A stretch of 64,000 nucleotides of DNA from contig JADFDC010000005.1 in NCBI GenBank assembly GCA_018263115.1, forward strand, positions 50,172-114,171. The letters run 5' to 3'. Shown here piece after piece: positions 15,460-23,962 of the stretch; positions within the stretch are counted from its first letter, which is position 1, and each line of letters begins with the position of its first letter. The stretch is from Thiobacillus sp. (lineage in GTDB: Bacteria; Pseudomonadota; Gammaproteobacteria; Burkholderiales; Thiobacillaceae). Position numbers and translations under genes: made by a program. The notes beneath the pieces are model-generated. The model ran no database searches and was not told the origin of the DNA. It worked only from the letters and a program-made list of their open reading frames with translations.

Positions 15460-16908
15460 ATGATCAGCGCACCAGGCATTGGCTCCGGACTCGACATCAA
15501 CAGCATCATCACACAGTTGATGGCTGTTGAGCGCCAGCCGCTGAATCAACTTGACGCACGTCAGAAAAAATTCGAAAACCAGCTGTCCGCTTATGGTCAG
15601 GTAAAGAGCGCGCTGTCGACTTTCCAGTCTTCCGTGAATGCCCTGTCCAGCCTTGATAAATTCCGCGTGTACTCGACGAATTCATCGAACGATACCGCTT
15701 TGACCGCCACTGCATCTGCTACGGCCGCGCCTGCCAGTTATCAGATAGAAGTCAGCCAGCTGGCCCAGCAACACAAGATAAGCGCAAGCGCGGTCAGCGC
15801 GACAACCAATGTGATAGGCACTGGCGCGCTGACCATTGAGTTTGGTACGCATGATGCCACCGCCGGAACATTTACCGCCAATGCGGACAAGACACCGCTG
15901 ACAATTACGGTTGATGGGACCAACAATACACTGGGTGGCATTCGCGACGCGATCAACAAGGCAAATGCGGGCGTCAGCGCAAGCATCATCTATGACGGCA
16001 GCGGCCATCGCCTGGTGATTTCTTCAAATGACAGCGGTGCCGCCAACAGCCTGAAGATTTCCACCACCGACAGTGACGGCAACAACACGGACACCAGCGG
16101 GCTCTCCTTACTGGCGTACGACCCGCTTGGCACGGCAGGCTCCGGCAAGAATCTTTCGCAACTTTCCGAAGCACGAGATGCAATGCTCACTGTCGATGGC
16201 ATAGCCATCAGCCATGCTTCGAACACGATATCCAATGTCATTGAAGGTGTAACACTTAATCTGAACAGGATGAATGTCGGCGATCCAGCGACCTTGACCG
16301 TCGCCAGGGACATCGAGGCAGTTTCAAAAGCTGTTCAGGATTTTGCCAAGGCTTACAACGATATTGACAAGGTCCTGAAGGACCTGACTGCTTACAACGA
16401 ACAGACCAAGAAGGGAGCCGCGCTCCAGGGTGACTCGATCACACGCAGCATTCGTAACCGGCTGCGCGAAATCATGACGGGTACGCTGGACAACAATGCG
16501 CTTGCCACGCTTTCCGAAGCAGGCGTTTCCTTCCAGAGAGACGGAACGCTTGCCGTCAACACCAGCAAGCTCGATAAAGCGCTGAGCACCAGCTTTGAGG
16601 CTGTTGGTAATCTGTTTGCACGTGAGAGTGCCACATCCGCTGAAATCGGCTTCGGCTTCCGTCTGGACAGTTATCTGGATGATCTTCTCGGCGACGAAGG
16701 CAGCCTTGCATCACGCACAGAGGGCATCAATACCAGCATCCGTTCACTGGAACGCTCAGAGGAACGATTGCTGACAAGACTGAGCCAGGTTGAGGCCCGC
16801 TATCGTGCCCAGTTCACCGCTCTGGATAAATTGATGAGTTCGCTCAATACAACCAGCGCTTATCTCACGCAACAGCTCGCGTCCCTGAACGCAAACAATG
16901 AATCTTGA
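15460..16908 (+). CDS. fliD: flagellar filament cap protein
   Basis: 482 residues. FliD_N at the start (SGLDINSIITQLMAVERQPL) and FliD_C after about residue 220 (VDGIAISHASNTISNVIEGV; NTSIRSLERSEERLLTRLSQ, FTALDKLMSSLNTTSAYLTQ). It forms the cap that folds flagellin at the filament tip and is exported with FliT as chaperone, encoded two genes downstream. Length is in the usual range. The start is 10 bases after flaG and its end lies 12 bases before the fliS ATG. Confidence 0.97.
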   Translation: MISAPGIGSGLDINSIITQLMAVERQPLNQLDARQKKFENQLSAYGQVKSALSTFQSSVNALSSLDKFRVYSTNSSNDTALTATASATAAPASYQIEVSQLAQQHKISASAVSATTNVIGTGALTIEFGTHDATAGTFTANADKTPLTITVDGTNNTLGGIRDAINKANAGVSASIIYDGSGHRLVISSNDSGAANSLKISTTDSDGNNTDTSGLSLLAYDPLGTAGSGKNLSQLSEARDAMLTVDGIAISHASNTISNVIEGVTLNLNRMNVGDPATLTVARDIEAVSKAVQDFAKAYNDIDKVLKDLTAYNEQTKKGAALQGDSITRSIRNRLREIMTGTLDNNALATLSEAGVSFQRDGTLAVNTSKLDKALSTSFEAVGNLFARESATSAEIGFGFRLDSYLDDLLGDEGSLASRTEGINTSIRSLERSEERLLTRLSQVEARYRAQFTALDKLMSSLNTTSAYLTQQLASLNANNES

Positions 16909-16920
16909 TTGGAGGATGAA

Positions 16921-17340
16921 ATGTTCATGCAAACCAGCCAGTATGCCAACACTTACAAACAGGTCGGGCTCGAAACAGAAGTTGCTGGCGCAGACCCGCA
17001 CAAATTAGTTCTGATGCTGCTTGATGCTGCGATTTCCGCCATCAAGCTGGGGGCTATCGGCATAGAGAAAAAAGACTTGGAAACCAAGTCTGCCCAGTTA
17101 TCCAAGGCCATTTCCATCATCAACGAAGGCCTGCGCGCTTCGCTCGACCATCAGCAAGGCGGCCAGATCGCAGGGCGGCTGGATTCGCTGTATCTCTATA
17201 TCACCAGCCAGTTGCTGGAAGCGAATATTTCCAACCGGACCGAGCCTCTGAATGAGGCGCTGGAACTGCTGGTCATGATTCAGGATGCCTGGAAGGGCAT
17301 CAAATCCCCAGCGGGTTCACCCAACCGCATGGCGGCCTGA
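16921..17340 (+). CDS. fliS: flagellin export chaperone FliS
   Basis: 139 residues. FliS pattern: YANTYKQVGLETEV, ADPHKLVLMLLDAAISAI, then LSKAISIINEGLRASLDHQQGG. It binds the C terminus of flagellin in the cytosol and prevents early polymerisation. I chose ATG 16921, five bases after GGAGG; an ATG at 16927 is possible and a TTG at 16909 is in frame but unlikely. It lies between fliD and fliT in the usual order. Confidence 0.96.
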   Translation: MFMQTSQYANTYKQVGLETEVAGADPHKLVLMLLDAAISAIKLGAIGIEKKDLETKSAQLSKAISIINEGLRASLDHQQGGQIAGRLDSLYLYITSQLLEANISNRTEPLNEALELLVMIQDAWKGIKSPAGSPNRMAA

Positions 17341-17363
17341 CAAACCTGAAAGAGTCAAACAGC

Positions 17364-17681
17364 ATGAACACGATTGCTCAATATGAATCCCTCTCCGGCC
17401 TGCTAACCACCATGATCAGCGCGGCCGAGAAAGGCGACTGGGATCAGGTGGCCGGCATGGAGTCAAACTTCAAGCCCATCATCGAACAGATTCGATCCAC
17501 TACAAATGAAGAGCGCCTTTCCGATGATGAAAGGCGGCAGAAAATCCAGGTCATCAAGCAGATTCTTCGCGACGATGCGCGCCTGCGCGAATTGGCCAAT
17601 CCCTGGATGGCGCAATTGCAGGATGTAATGCAGCAGACGCGCAAGGGCCGTGATGCCATCCAGGCTTACGACAACCGATAA
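17364..17681 (+). CDS. fliT: flagellar protein FliT
   Basis: 105 residues, small, helical and charged, as expected for FliT, the chaperone of FliD that in enterics also binds FlhDC. Sequence conservation in this family is low, so the name rests on size, helical content (LTTMISAAEKGDWDQVAGME; IKQILRDDARLRELANPWMA) and position after fliS. It starts 23 bases after fliS. Confidence 0.8.
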   Translation: MNTIAQYESLSGLLTTMISAAEKGDWDQVAGMESNFKPIIEQIRSTTNEERLSDDERRQKIQVIKQILRDDARLRELANPWMAQLQDVMQQTRKGRDAIQAYDNR

Positions 17682-17706
17682 GCGCGGATGAGACCAGGCA
17701 GCGTAC

Positions 17707-18822
17707 ATGGGCATTTCAGACATATCGGGAAGACTGGCGTCGATTATCGCCACGACACCCAGACTGACCACACTGGAATCGGTGCTTCAGGCTTCGCTTT
17801 CGGTGACGCATGCCCCTGTTTCTTCTCGTGCGCCCAAGGTGGAAAAACTGGGCGAGTCGTCCGTTTCACGGCAAGCCATTGACTCACCGAATCAGCCGGT
17901 ACTCAAAGCTCCTCACGATGCGCCTGATCTGAATTTGCGGACTTCAGAGCCGGTCCTGACTCATCTGAGCAAGACAGCGGGATTTCTGAATTCATTGTTG
18001 CCCCCCCGGGAAAACGGCAGCCAGCCACGCGCTGCGATACCTGCTGCCACCCAGCCCGTAATCGATGAGCCGCCGACTTACCCGGCGCCCCTGGCAATTG
18101 CCCTGCAATCCAATCTTCAGGAAAGCGGACTGTTTTACGAATCCCACTTGCTGAGCTGGTATCAGGGCCAATACCCAAGAGAACAGCTCATGAAGGAGCC
18201 GCAATCGCAGCTCGTCAATCAACCCAGGCCTGATTCAGCGCCCGAAAAATCCCCCGCGAATCCCGCAGGCGCGAGTTCCTTGTTTGAGCCACCTGCGGGC
18301 AAACAGGATGTCCTGCAGCCCATTCGACCAGAGACCATTGCCAACCTGGACAATGACCAACCCGGGAGGCTGGAGTCCACCAGCAGTTCCGGCAGTGTCT
18401 TGAAAGATCCGGCTTCCATGCCTGTTCCTGGCAAGGATCAGGCTGTGCAGACCACTCCTGCCAACGATGCAGCCAGGTTGATTACTCAGCAACTGTTACT
18501 GCTGGATAAACCCAGCCTCGAATGGTCAGTCAATGTCTGGCCGGGACAAACGGCCACCCTCTTGATCGAGGAAGAAACCGCGCGTACCGCTGAAGCACAG
18601 GCTAGCTGGAGTTCCACCATACAGCTGGACTTTCCAAAACTGGGTCACATGGAAATTTCCCTGAAGATGGATGCTCACGGACTACGCGTCCACCTGGAAA
18701 CGGAGAATGAAAAAGCCCTTACCTCCCTGATTCAGCAGCGTCAGCAGTGTGCCGAAAAGCTTGCATCGACAGGATGCAAGCTGCGCGAATTTTCAATAGG
18801 GGGCGGTCATGCCAATGCCTGA
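17707..18822 (+). CDS. FliK-like hook-length control C-domain protein (second copy)
   Basis: 371 residues. The first 250 residues are Pro/Ser/Gln-rich and low in complexity, as in the ruler part of FliK. The C-terminal part (about 255-365) resembles the FliK C domain: WSVNVWPGQTATLLIEEE, STIQLDFPKLGHMEISLKMD, GLRVHLETENEKALTSL. The regular fliK is at 25839-27098, so this is a paralogue. It overlaps by 14 bases a gene for a free FlhB C-domain. FliK and FlhB-C together make the export switch, so the pair may modulate switching. Position after fliT recurs in related genomes as I recall it. Confidence 0.75.
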   Translation: MGISDISGRLASIIATTPRLTTLESVLQASLSVTHAPVSSRAPKVEKLGESSVSRQAIDSPNQPVLKAPHDAPDLNLRTSEPVLTHLSKTAGFLNSLLPPRENGSQPRAAIPAATQPVIDEPPTYPAPLAIALQSNLQESGLFYESHLLSWYQGQYPREQLMKEPQSQLVNQPRPDSAPEKSPANPAGASSLFEPPAGKQDVLQPIRPETIANLDNDQPGRLESTSSSGSVLKDPASMPVPGKDQAVQTTPANDAARLITQQLLLLDKPSLEWSVNVWPGQTATLLIEEETARTAEAQASWSSTIQLDFPKLGHMEISLKMDAHGLRVHLETENEKALTSLIQQRQQCAEKLASTGCKLREFSIGGGHANA

Positions 18823-19129
18823 CAAGCATCTCACCGCGGCGGCCATCCGCTACATGCCTGACGACTATGCGCCAAGGATAGTTGCCAAAGGGCGCGGTGC
18901 CGTGGCAGAAGCGATTATTGAACGCGCCCGCGCCAGCGGCGTCTATGTCCATGAGTCGCCCGAACTGGTTGCCCTGCTGATGCGCGTCGATCTGGATAGC
19001 CACATTCCGCCTCAACTTTACATGGTAATTGCCGAATTACTGGTATGGCTTTACCGGCTTGAGCAGGAAGAAACCCCAGCCGGCACGTATTCGGGCATGA
19101 GTTTGCCGCACTCCCCAACCGCACCCTGA
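18809..19129 (+). CDS. FlhB C-terminal-domain-like protein (FhlB type)
   Basis: 106 residues. It matches the cytoplasmic C domain of FlhB after the cleavage site: YAPRIVAKGRGAVAEAIIERA, then GVYVHESPELVALLMRVDLD and IPPQLYMVIAELLVWLYRLE. The four membrane helices and the NPTH autocleavage motif of FlhB are absent. Such free domains can replace the natural FlhB C fragment. It overlaps the FliK-like gene by 14 bases. ATG 18809 follows GGGGGCGG; ATG 18815 is also possible. Confidence 0.85.
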   Translation: MPMPDKHLTAAAIRYMPDDYAPRIVAKGRGAVAEAIIERARASGVYVHESPELVALLMRVDLDSHIPPQLYMVIAELLVWLYRLEQEETPAGTYSGMSLPHSPTAP

Positions 19130-19142
19130 ATTGTTTCAAATC

Positions 19143-19937
19143 ATGGATAAAGAATTCCCGCCAGAATCAGACGAACCGGAATCGACAGACGTTTTCAGTG
19201 AACGAGACAGCCAGGCCAACAGCCGTTACGCGGTCTGGTCAAAGTCCGAAATCGTGCACATCCTGAATTCGATCCAGAACCAGAATGTCCTGGTCAGCCT
19301 GTCCACCGAGAAAACGGGTGACGTGTTCCTGAGTTCGATCATCGATGTCGACCATCACAACAACATGCTGGTGATGGACCCCGCGCAAAACCGCGCGGTC
19401 AATGAACGTTTCGTGAGCGGCCAGAAAGTCGTGTTCGAGGCCATGCTTGATCAGGTTCGGGTCTATTTCACGGTGTCACGTGTCTGGCATTGCATACACA
19501 AAGGCGAAGCGGGTTTATGCATGCATATCCCCGAATCAATTGTGCGCCTGCAACGCCGGGATTATTTTCGCGTGCATCTGCCCTCCTCCCGTCCGGTTCT
19601 TTGCGCCATTCCGTCACAGGAAAACCCCAGTGAAAGTGACTGGGTGGCCGCTATAGTTGATGACCTCAGCCTGGGCGGCATCGCCATCCTGTTCAACGAA
19701 GGCGAAATGCAGGCTGAATACGGGATGATTTTCAAGGGATGCCGCTTCTCGCTGCCGGATATCGGCGAAATCGAGGCCGACCTGGAAGTTCGCAACATCA
19801 CTCAAATCCCGCTGAAAAAAGGCGGCAAAAAAATCCGCCTGGGATGCCAGTTTGTTTCGTTGAACAGCTCGGTCCAGACCAGGCTGCAGCGCTACATCAT
19901 CAAGCTGGAATGCGAGCGGCGGGCGAAAATGGGTTAA
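19143..19937 (+). CDS. ycgR: flagellar brake protein YcgR (PilZ domain)
   Basis: 264 residues. An N-terminal YcgR domain (about 25-130) precedes a PilZ domain with the c-di-GMP binding residues RRDYFR and DLSLGG. When c-di-GMP is high, YcgR binds the motor and slows it; the cyclase at 12439-14034 could supply the ligand. I prefer ATG 19143; a TTG at 19131 is in frame and neither has a clear binding site. It follows the FlhB-C-like gene by 13 bases. A repeat-rich gap separates it from the convergent fliE. Confidence 0.93.
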   Translation: MDKEFPPESDEPESTDVFSERDSQANSRYAVWSKSEIVHILNSIQNQNVLVSLSTEKTGDVFLSSIIDVDHHNNMLVMDPAQNRAVNERFVSGQKVVFEAMLDQVRVYFTVSRVWHCIHKGEAGLCMHIPESIVRLQRRDYFRVHLPSSRPVLCAIPSQENPSESDWVAAIVDDLSLGGIAILFNEGEMQAEYGMIFKGCRFSLPDIGEIEADLEVRNITQIPLKKGGKKIRLGCQFVSLNSSVQTRLQRYIIKLECERRAKMG

Positions 19938-19980
19938 TTATTGCGTTGGGAGGCGCCGAATTGATTCTGCACTTTCCTGC

Positions 19981-20090
19981 AAATCCCCCGCCCTTCGGGC
20001 ACCCCCCCTTTATCAAGGGGGGCTAGCACCCCCTTGTCAAAGAGGGTAAACATCAAGCCCCCCTTGATAAAGGGGGGTTGGGGGGATTTT
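19981..20090. repeat. dispersed palindromic repeat, family A, copy 1
   Basis: AAATCCCCC at the left and GGGGGATTTT at the right enclose three C-rich/G-rich palindromes of the CCCCCCTTTATCAAGGGGGG type. The same unit recurs at 27116, 29658, 30785 and 41199. It lies between the convergent ycgR and fliE genes. Confidence 0.85.
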
Positions 20091-20111
20091 TTAAAAACGG
20101 AGGCTGCGTGC

Positions 20112-20214
20112 GATTCCGTCCAAAACGGGAAAGATCGCGAAGGCGAGCCGAAGACAGTATTTCTGATACGGCAAGGCGAAGCTGACAAAGATATTTCCCG
20201 TTTTGGGCGGAATC
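20112..20214. repeat. 103-base inverted-repeat element ending at the fliE stop codon
   Basis: Left arm 20112-20132 and right arm 20194-20214 are 21-base inverted repeats with one mismatch (GATTCCGTCCAAAACGGG against its complement). The interior has a second weaker symmetry (TAT/ATA centre, GCGAAGG/GGCGAAGC). The right arm runs into the fliE stop (TGA at 20215-20213). It could act as a bidirectional terminator. Directly seen; identity as a mobile repeat is inferred. Confidence 0.7.
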
Positions 20215-20536
20215 AAATCTGCATGTTCATGATTTCGTGATATGCCTGCACCAGCTTGTTCCTCACCTGCACCGTGCTCTGAAAGGAAATGCTGGCTTTT
20301 TGCAGGGATACCATCACATCATTCAGGCTGACATTGCGATCTCCCAGTTCAAAGGCCTGGCCAAGCTGCGAGGCCTCGTTCTGGACCTTGTTGACCTGGT
20401 CGAGCGAGGTTTTGAGCACCGAGCCAAAGCCGGATGTCTGGGATTCATCCGGCTTTTTAATCGCTTTGGCGCCCGAAGCATAGTCCGCATGTGCTCTCAG
20501 CATGGCGACCATGCGGTCGATTTTTCCTGTATCCAT
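20213..20536 (-). CDS. fliE: flagellar hook-basal body protein FliE
   Basis: 107 residues. It joins the MS ring to the proximal rod and is exported early. Typical pattern: FGSVLKTSLDQVNKVQNEAS, FELGDRNVSLNDVMVSLQKAS, ISFQSTVQVRNKLVQAYHEIMNMQI split across the C terminus. I chose ATG 20536 (MDTGKIDRMV), with GGTGG upstream; the frame stays open to 20650 but that stretch does not look like FliE. It is divergent from fliF. Its stop codon lies in the arm of the inverted repeat at 20112-20214. Confidence 0.95.
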   Translation of the reverse strand: MDTGKIDRMVAMLRAHADYASGAKAIKKPDESQTSGFGSVLKTSLDQVNKVQNEASQLGQAFELGDRNVSLNDVMVSLQKASISFQSTVQVRNKLVQAYHEIMNMQI

Positions 20537-20713
20537 GGGTTTCCACCCGCCTTTCCTGAATATGAAGCCTGTTTCAGCCTGAGTGAACGATAGCAGCCCA
20601 ATAAGCGCAGGGCTCTGGGGAAATGAGGGAAAAAACCGTCCCTTTTCCATCGACTGATTTGACGCGCGCTACCGATAATCACCACAGAGACAAATCCCCA
20701 GGAGAAGTTAGCA

Positions 20714-22354
20714 ATGAGTGAATCTGCCCAGACTGCCATCGCACCGCGTCTGCAGATATTCCCGCTCCCCGGTCCGGGAGGGAAAATCATGGCCCTGATC
20801 GGCCTGGCCGCCGCAGTCGCGCTGGTCGCGGGCATGTGGCTGTGGGGCAAGCAGCCGGACTACCGGGTGCTGTTCAGCAATGTCAACGACCGCGATGGCG
20901 GCGACATAATTGGCGTGCTCACGCAGATGAATGTCCCCTACAAATTTACCGAAGGCGGCGGCGCCATTCTGGTCCCGGCGGACAAGGTGCATGAAGCCCG
21001 TCTCAAACTGGCGTCTCAAGGGCTGCCCAAGGGCGGCGGCGTCGGCTTCGAGCTTATGGAAAACCAGAAACTCGGCGTCAGCCAGTTTCTGGAACAAGTG
21101 AACTACCAGCGTGCGCTGGAAGGCGAACTGGCACGCTCGATGCAGGCCATTTCCGCCGTGCAGAGCGCCCGCGTGCATATCGCTTTCGTCAAGCAGTCGG
21201 TATTCGTGCGCGAGGAGCAAAAACCGACGGCCTCAGTCATGCTCAACCTGTACCCCGGCCGCACCCTCGATGCCGCCCAGGTAAGCGCCATCACTCATCT
21301 GGTTTCCAGCAGCGTGCCGGAAATGTCCGCCAAGAACGTAAGCGTGCTGGACCAGAATGGCAACCTTCTGTCGGAAAAACAGGACAAGCCCAACGGCCTG
21401 AATCTGGACCCAGCCCAGCTTCAGTACATTCAGGGATATGAAAACGGGGTTGCCCGCCGGATCGAAGCCATCCTGTATCCGATTGTGGGCAAGGACAACG
21501 TGCATGCGGAAGTCACGGCTGATATCGATTTTTCCAGCATGGAACAGGCTGCCGAAACCTACAAGCCTAACCAGAATCCGGCTGAGGCGGCCATCCGCAG
21601 CCAGCAGATCAGCGAAGCCAGCAATGCCAGCAATGCCGCTGGCGGCGTGCCGGGTGCGCTGACCAACCAGCCGCCCGCGCCGGCAACTGCCCCGATTAAC
21701 CAGCAAGGCGGCGCGACAGGAACTGGCGGCAATGCAGCTTCCAATTCGCGCAAGGACGCCACCACCAATTACGAAGTGGACAAGACCATCCAGTACACGC
21801 AAAAACCGATGGGCGGCGTTAAACGCCTGTCCGCCGCCGTGGTCGTGAACTACAAGAAAGTTGTCGACAAGAAGGGCGTGGCCAGCTTCGTGCCGTTGAC
21901 CGCAGCCGAAAAAACCCAGATCGAGTCTTTGGTAAAGGAAGCCATGGGCTTTACCCAGACGCGCGGCGACACGCTGAACGTCACCAATACCCGCTTCACC
22001 GAGCCCGATGTCGAAAAGCTTCCGGAAGTTCCGGTCTGGCGTCAGCCTGAGAACATCAACCTTGCCAGCGACGCAGGCAAATATCTGCTGATGGCAGCCA
22101 TCACTCTCTATGCCTTCTTTGCCTTCATCCGGCCGCTGCTGAAAAAGGCCAGCTCATCGGTTAAAACCCTGACGGAGGACAAGAGCCCTGAACCCGGCGC
22201 GGAAGGCGGTGGTGCGGAGGGCGGCATGCTTGCCCTTCCCCATCAGCGGGCACCGCTGACGACCGACGAAAAGCTCCAGGCAGCGCGGCTGACGGCACGG
22301 CAGGACCCGCGCGCAGTTGCCAATGTGGTCAAGAACTGGGTGGACGGACAATGA
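20714..22354 (+). CDS. fliF: flagellar MS-ring protein FliF
   Basis: 546 residues. Membrane segments at about 25-44 and 455-472 flank the large periplasmic ring-building region (YRVLFSNVNDRDGGDIIGVL; ELARSMQAISAVQSARVHIA). A Gly/Ala/Gln-rich linker lies at about 300-345. The cytoplasmic tail (QDPRAVANVVKNWVDG) is the FliG-binding segment. ATG 20714 follows AGGAGAAG. The stop overlaps fliG by four bases (ATGA). It opens the fliF-to-fliR block. Confidence 0.98.
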   Translation: MSESAQTAIAPRLQIFPLPGPGGKIMALIGLAAAVALVAGMWLWGKQPDYRVLFSNVNDRDGGDIIGVLTQMNVPYKFTEGGGAILVPADKVHEARLKLASQGLPKGGGVGFELMENQKLGVSQFLEQVNYQRALEGELARSMQAISAVQSARVHIAFVKQSVFVREEQKPTASVMLNLYPGRTLDAAQVSAITHLVSSSVPEMSAKNVSVLDQNGNLLSEKQDKPNGLNLDPAQLQYIQGYENGVARRIEAILYPIVGKDNVHAEVTADIDFSSMEQAAETYKPNQNPAEAAIRSQQISEASNASNAAGGVPGALTNQPPAPATAPINQQGGATGTGGNAASNSRKDATTNYEVDKTIQYTQKPMGGVKRLSAAVVVNYKKVVDKKGVASFVPLTAAEKTQIESLVKEAMGFTQTRGDTLNVTNTRFTEPDVEKLPEVPVWRQPENINLASDAGKYLLMAAITLYAFFAFIRPLLKKASSSVKTLTEDKSPEPGAEGGGAEGGMLALPHQRAPLTTDEKLQAARLTARQDPRAVANVVKNWVDGQ

Positions 22355-23340
22355 GCGACGGCGTGATGAAAAGCGCCATCTTCCTGCTCTCGCTGGGCGA
22401 GGATGAAGCGGCGCAAGTACTCAGATATCTCGGGCCTCGCGAAGTGGAGAAGATCGGCGCGGCCATGGCAAACCTGTCCAATGTGTCGCGGGATCAGATA
22501 GACGAAACCATCGAGGCCTTCCATGAAACCACCGCCGGCCGGGACGGTCTGCATGTGGACTCATCCGAGTATGTGCGCAGCGTTCTGGTCAAGGCACTTG
22601 GCGACGACAAGGCCGTGCATGTCATCAACCGCATTCTGAAAGACAACGACTCGCCCGGTATCGATCATCTCAAGTGGATGTCGGCCGAGCAGGTGGCCAA
22701 CCTGATCAAGTTCGAACATCCGCAGATCATTGCCACCATCCTGGTTCACCTGGAGCCGAATCAGGCTGGCGAAGCGCTCTCCCTGTTTGACGAAGAACTG
22801 AGAAACGACACCATCCACCGCATCGCCACCCTGGACAGCGTACAACCCGCTGCCTTGCAGGAACTGAATGACGTGCTGGGCCGCCTGCTTACGGGCAAGA
22901 GCTTCAAGCCCAACAGGCCCATGGGTGGCATCAAGGCAGCGGCGGAAATACTGAATTTCGTCGGTTCGCATGAAGAGACCATCATGGAGAATCTTCGCGG
23001 CCAGGACGAAGAGCTTGCCCAGAAGATCGAAGACGAAATGTTCATCTTCGATAATCTCATGGACATCGATGACAAGGGTATCCAGCTCATGCTGCGCGAA
23101 ATTCAGTCCGAGTCGCTCATCATTGCGCTCAAGGGCGCCACGCAGGAACTGCGCGACAAGATATTCAAGAACATGTCCTCTCGCGCGGCCGAAATGCTGA
23201 AGGAAGATCTCGACTCCAAGGGACCGGTGAAGCTGTCCGAGGTTGAAAACGAACAGAAGCAGATTTTGCAGACCGTCAAGCGCCTGTCGGACGAAGGCCA
23301 GATCGTGATTGCCGGAAAGGGAGGCGAAGAATATGTCTAG
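22351..23340 (+). CDS. fliG: flagellar motor switch protein FliG
   Basis: 329 residues, standard length. The N domain (SAIFLLSLGEDEAAQVLRYL) binds FliF, the middle domain has the FEHPQ motif (about 121-125) for FliM contact, and the C domain carries the charged torque helix (FDNLMDIDDKGIQLMLREI). It transmits torque from the stator and sets rotation direction with FliM and FliN. It overlaps fliF by four bases and fliH by eight. Confidence 0.98.
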   Translation: MSDGVMKSAIFLLSLGEDEAAQVLRYLGPREVEKIGAAMANLSNVSRDQIDETIEAFHETTAGRDGLHVDSSEYVRSVLVKALGDDKAVHVINRILKDNDSPGIDHLKWMSAEQVANLIKFEHPQIIATILVHLEPNQAGEALSLFDEELRNDTIHRIATLDSVQPAALQELNDVLGRLLTGKSFKPNRPMGGIKAAAEILNFVGSHEETIMENLRGQDEELAQKIEDEMFIFDNLMDIDDKGIQLMLREIQSESLIIALKGATQELRDKIFKNMSSRAAEMLKEDLDSKGPVKLSEVENEQKQILQTVKRLSDEGQIVIAGKGGEEYV

Positions 23341-23962
23341 CGCTGTCATCCCCAAGGAACGCCTGACTGCCTACCAGCGCTGGGAGCTGGCCTCGTTTGA
23401 CGATGAGCAGGGTGAATTTGGCGCTCCCGGCAAAAACAATGTCTCATCGCTAGAGGCCATCAAGGAAACCGCGCGGGCAAGTGGCCATGCGGAAGGCTTC
23501 GCTGAAGGCCTCAAGGAAAGCCGCGCCCACAGCGAAGCATTGCGCGAGCGATTGAATGAACTGTTCGAAAACACGCAGTCGCAACTCGTTTCCATCCAGG
23601 ATCAGCTATCCGAACAGACGCTGGAACTTGCCCTGACGCTGGCCAAGGCCATGCTGCACCAGGCGCTGAACGTCAAACCCGAACTGATCCTGCCCGTGGT
23701 ACGCGACGCCATCAGCAAGCTGCCTGCCATTTCCGGACATGCCCATCTTCTGCTCAGTCCGGATGACCTCAAGCTGGTCAACGAACTGATGAAGGATGAG
23801 CTGGCGGCCTACGGCATCAAGACCCGGCCCGACATAACGCTACAGCGTGGCGGCTGCAGAATAGAAACGCATACCGGCGCGGCGGATGCCAGCGTCGAAT
23901 CGCGCTGGCAGCGGATAAGCAAAGCGCTGGGTCAAAACAACGACTGGCTGGGTGAAGCATGA
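23333..23962 (+). CDS. fliH: flagellar assembly protein FliH
   Basis: 209 residues. FliH regulates the FliI ATPase and holds it at the export gate. A GxxxG-like segment ([20 protein letters not shown], about 45-65) is followed by a coiled coil and a C-terminal domain ([40 protein letters not shown]). I chose ATG 23333, preceded by GGGAGG, over an in-frame TTG at 23309. It overlaps fliG by eight bases and fliI by four. Confidence 0.95.
   Translation: MSSAVIPKERLTAYQRWELASFDDEQGEFGAPGKNNVSSLEAIKETARASGHAEGFAEGLKESRAHSEALRERLNELFENTQSQLVSIQDQLSEQTLELALTLAKAMLHQALNVKPELILPVVRDAISKLPAISGHAHLLLSPDDLKLVNELMKDELAAYGIKTRPDITLQRGGCRIETHTGAADASVESRWQRISKALGQNNDWLGEA

Noticed and set aside
17674..17681. 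ACCGATAA at the end of fliT as a promoter for the FliK-like gene
   Set aside because: No TAAA at the proper distance, and the bases are explained by coding sequence.
20671..20678. ACCGATAA upstream of fliF as a sigma-28 -10 box
   Set aside because: The -10 matches 7 of 8 positions, but the base quartet at the required -35 distance is GACT, not TAAA.
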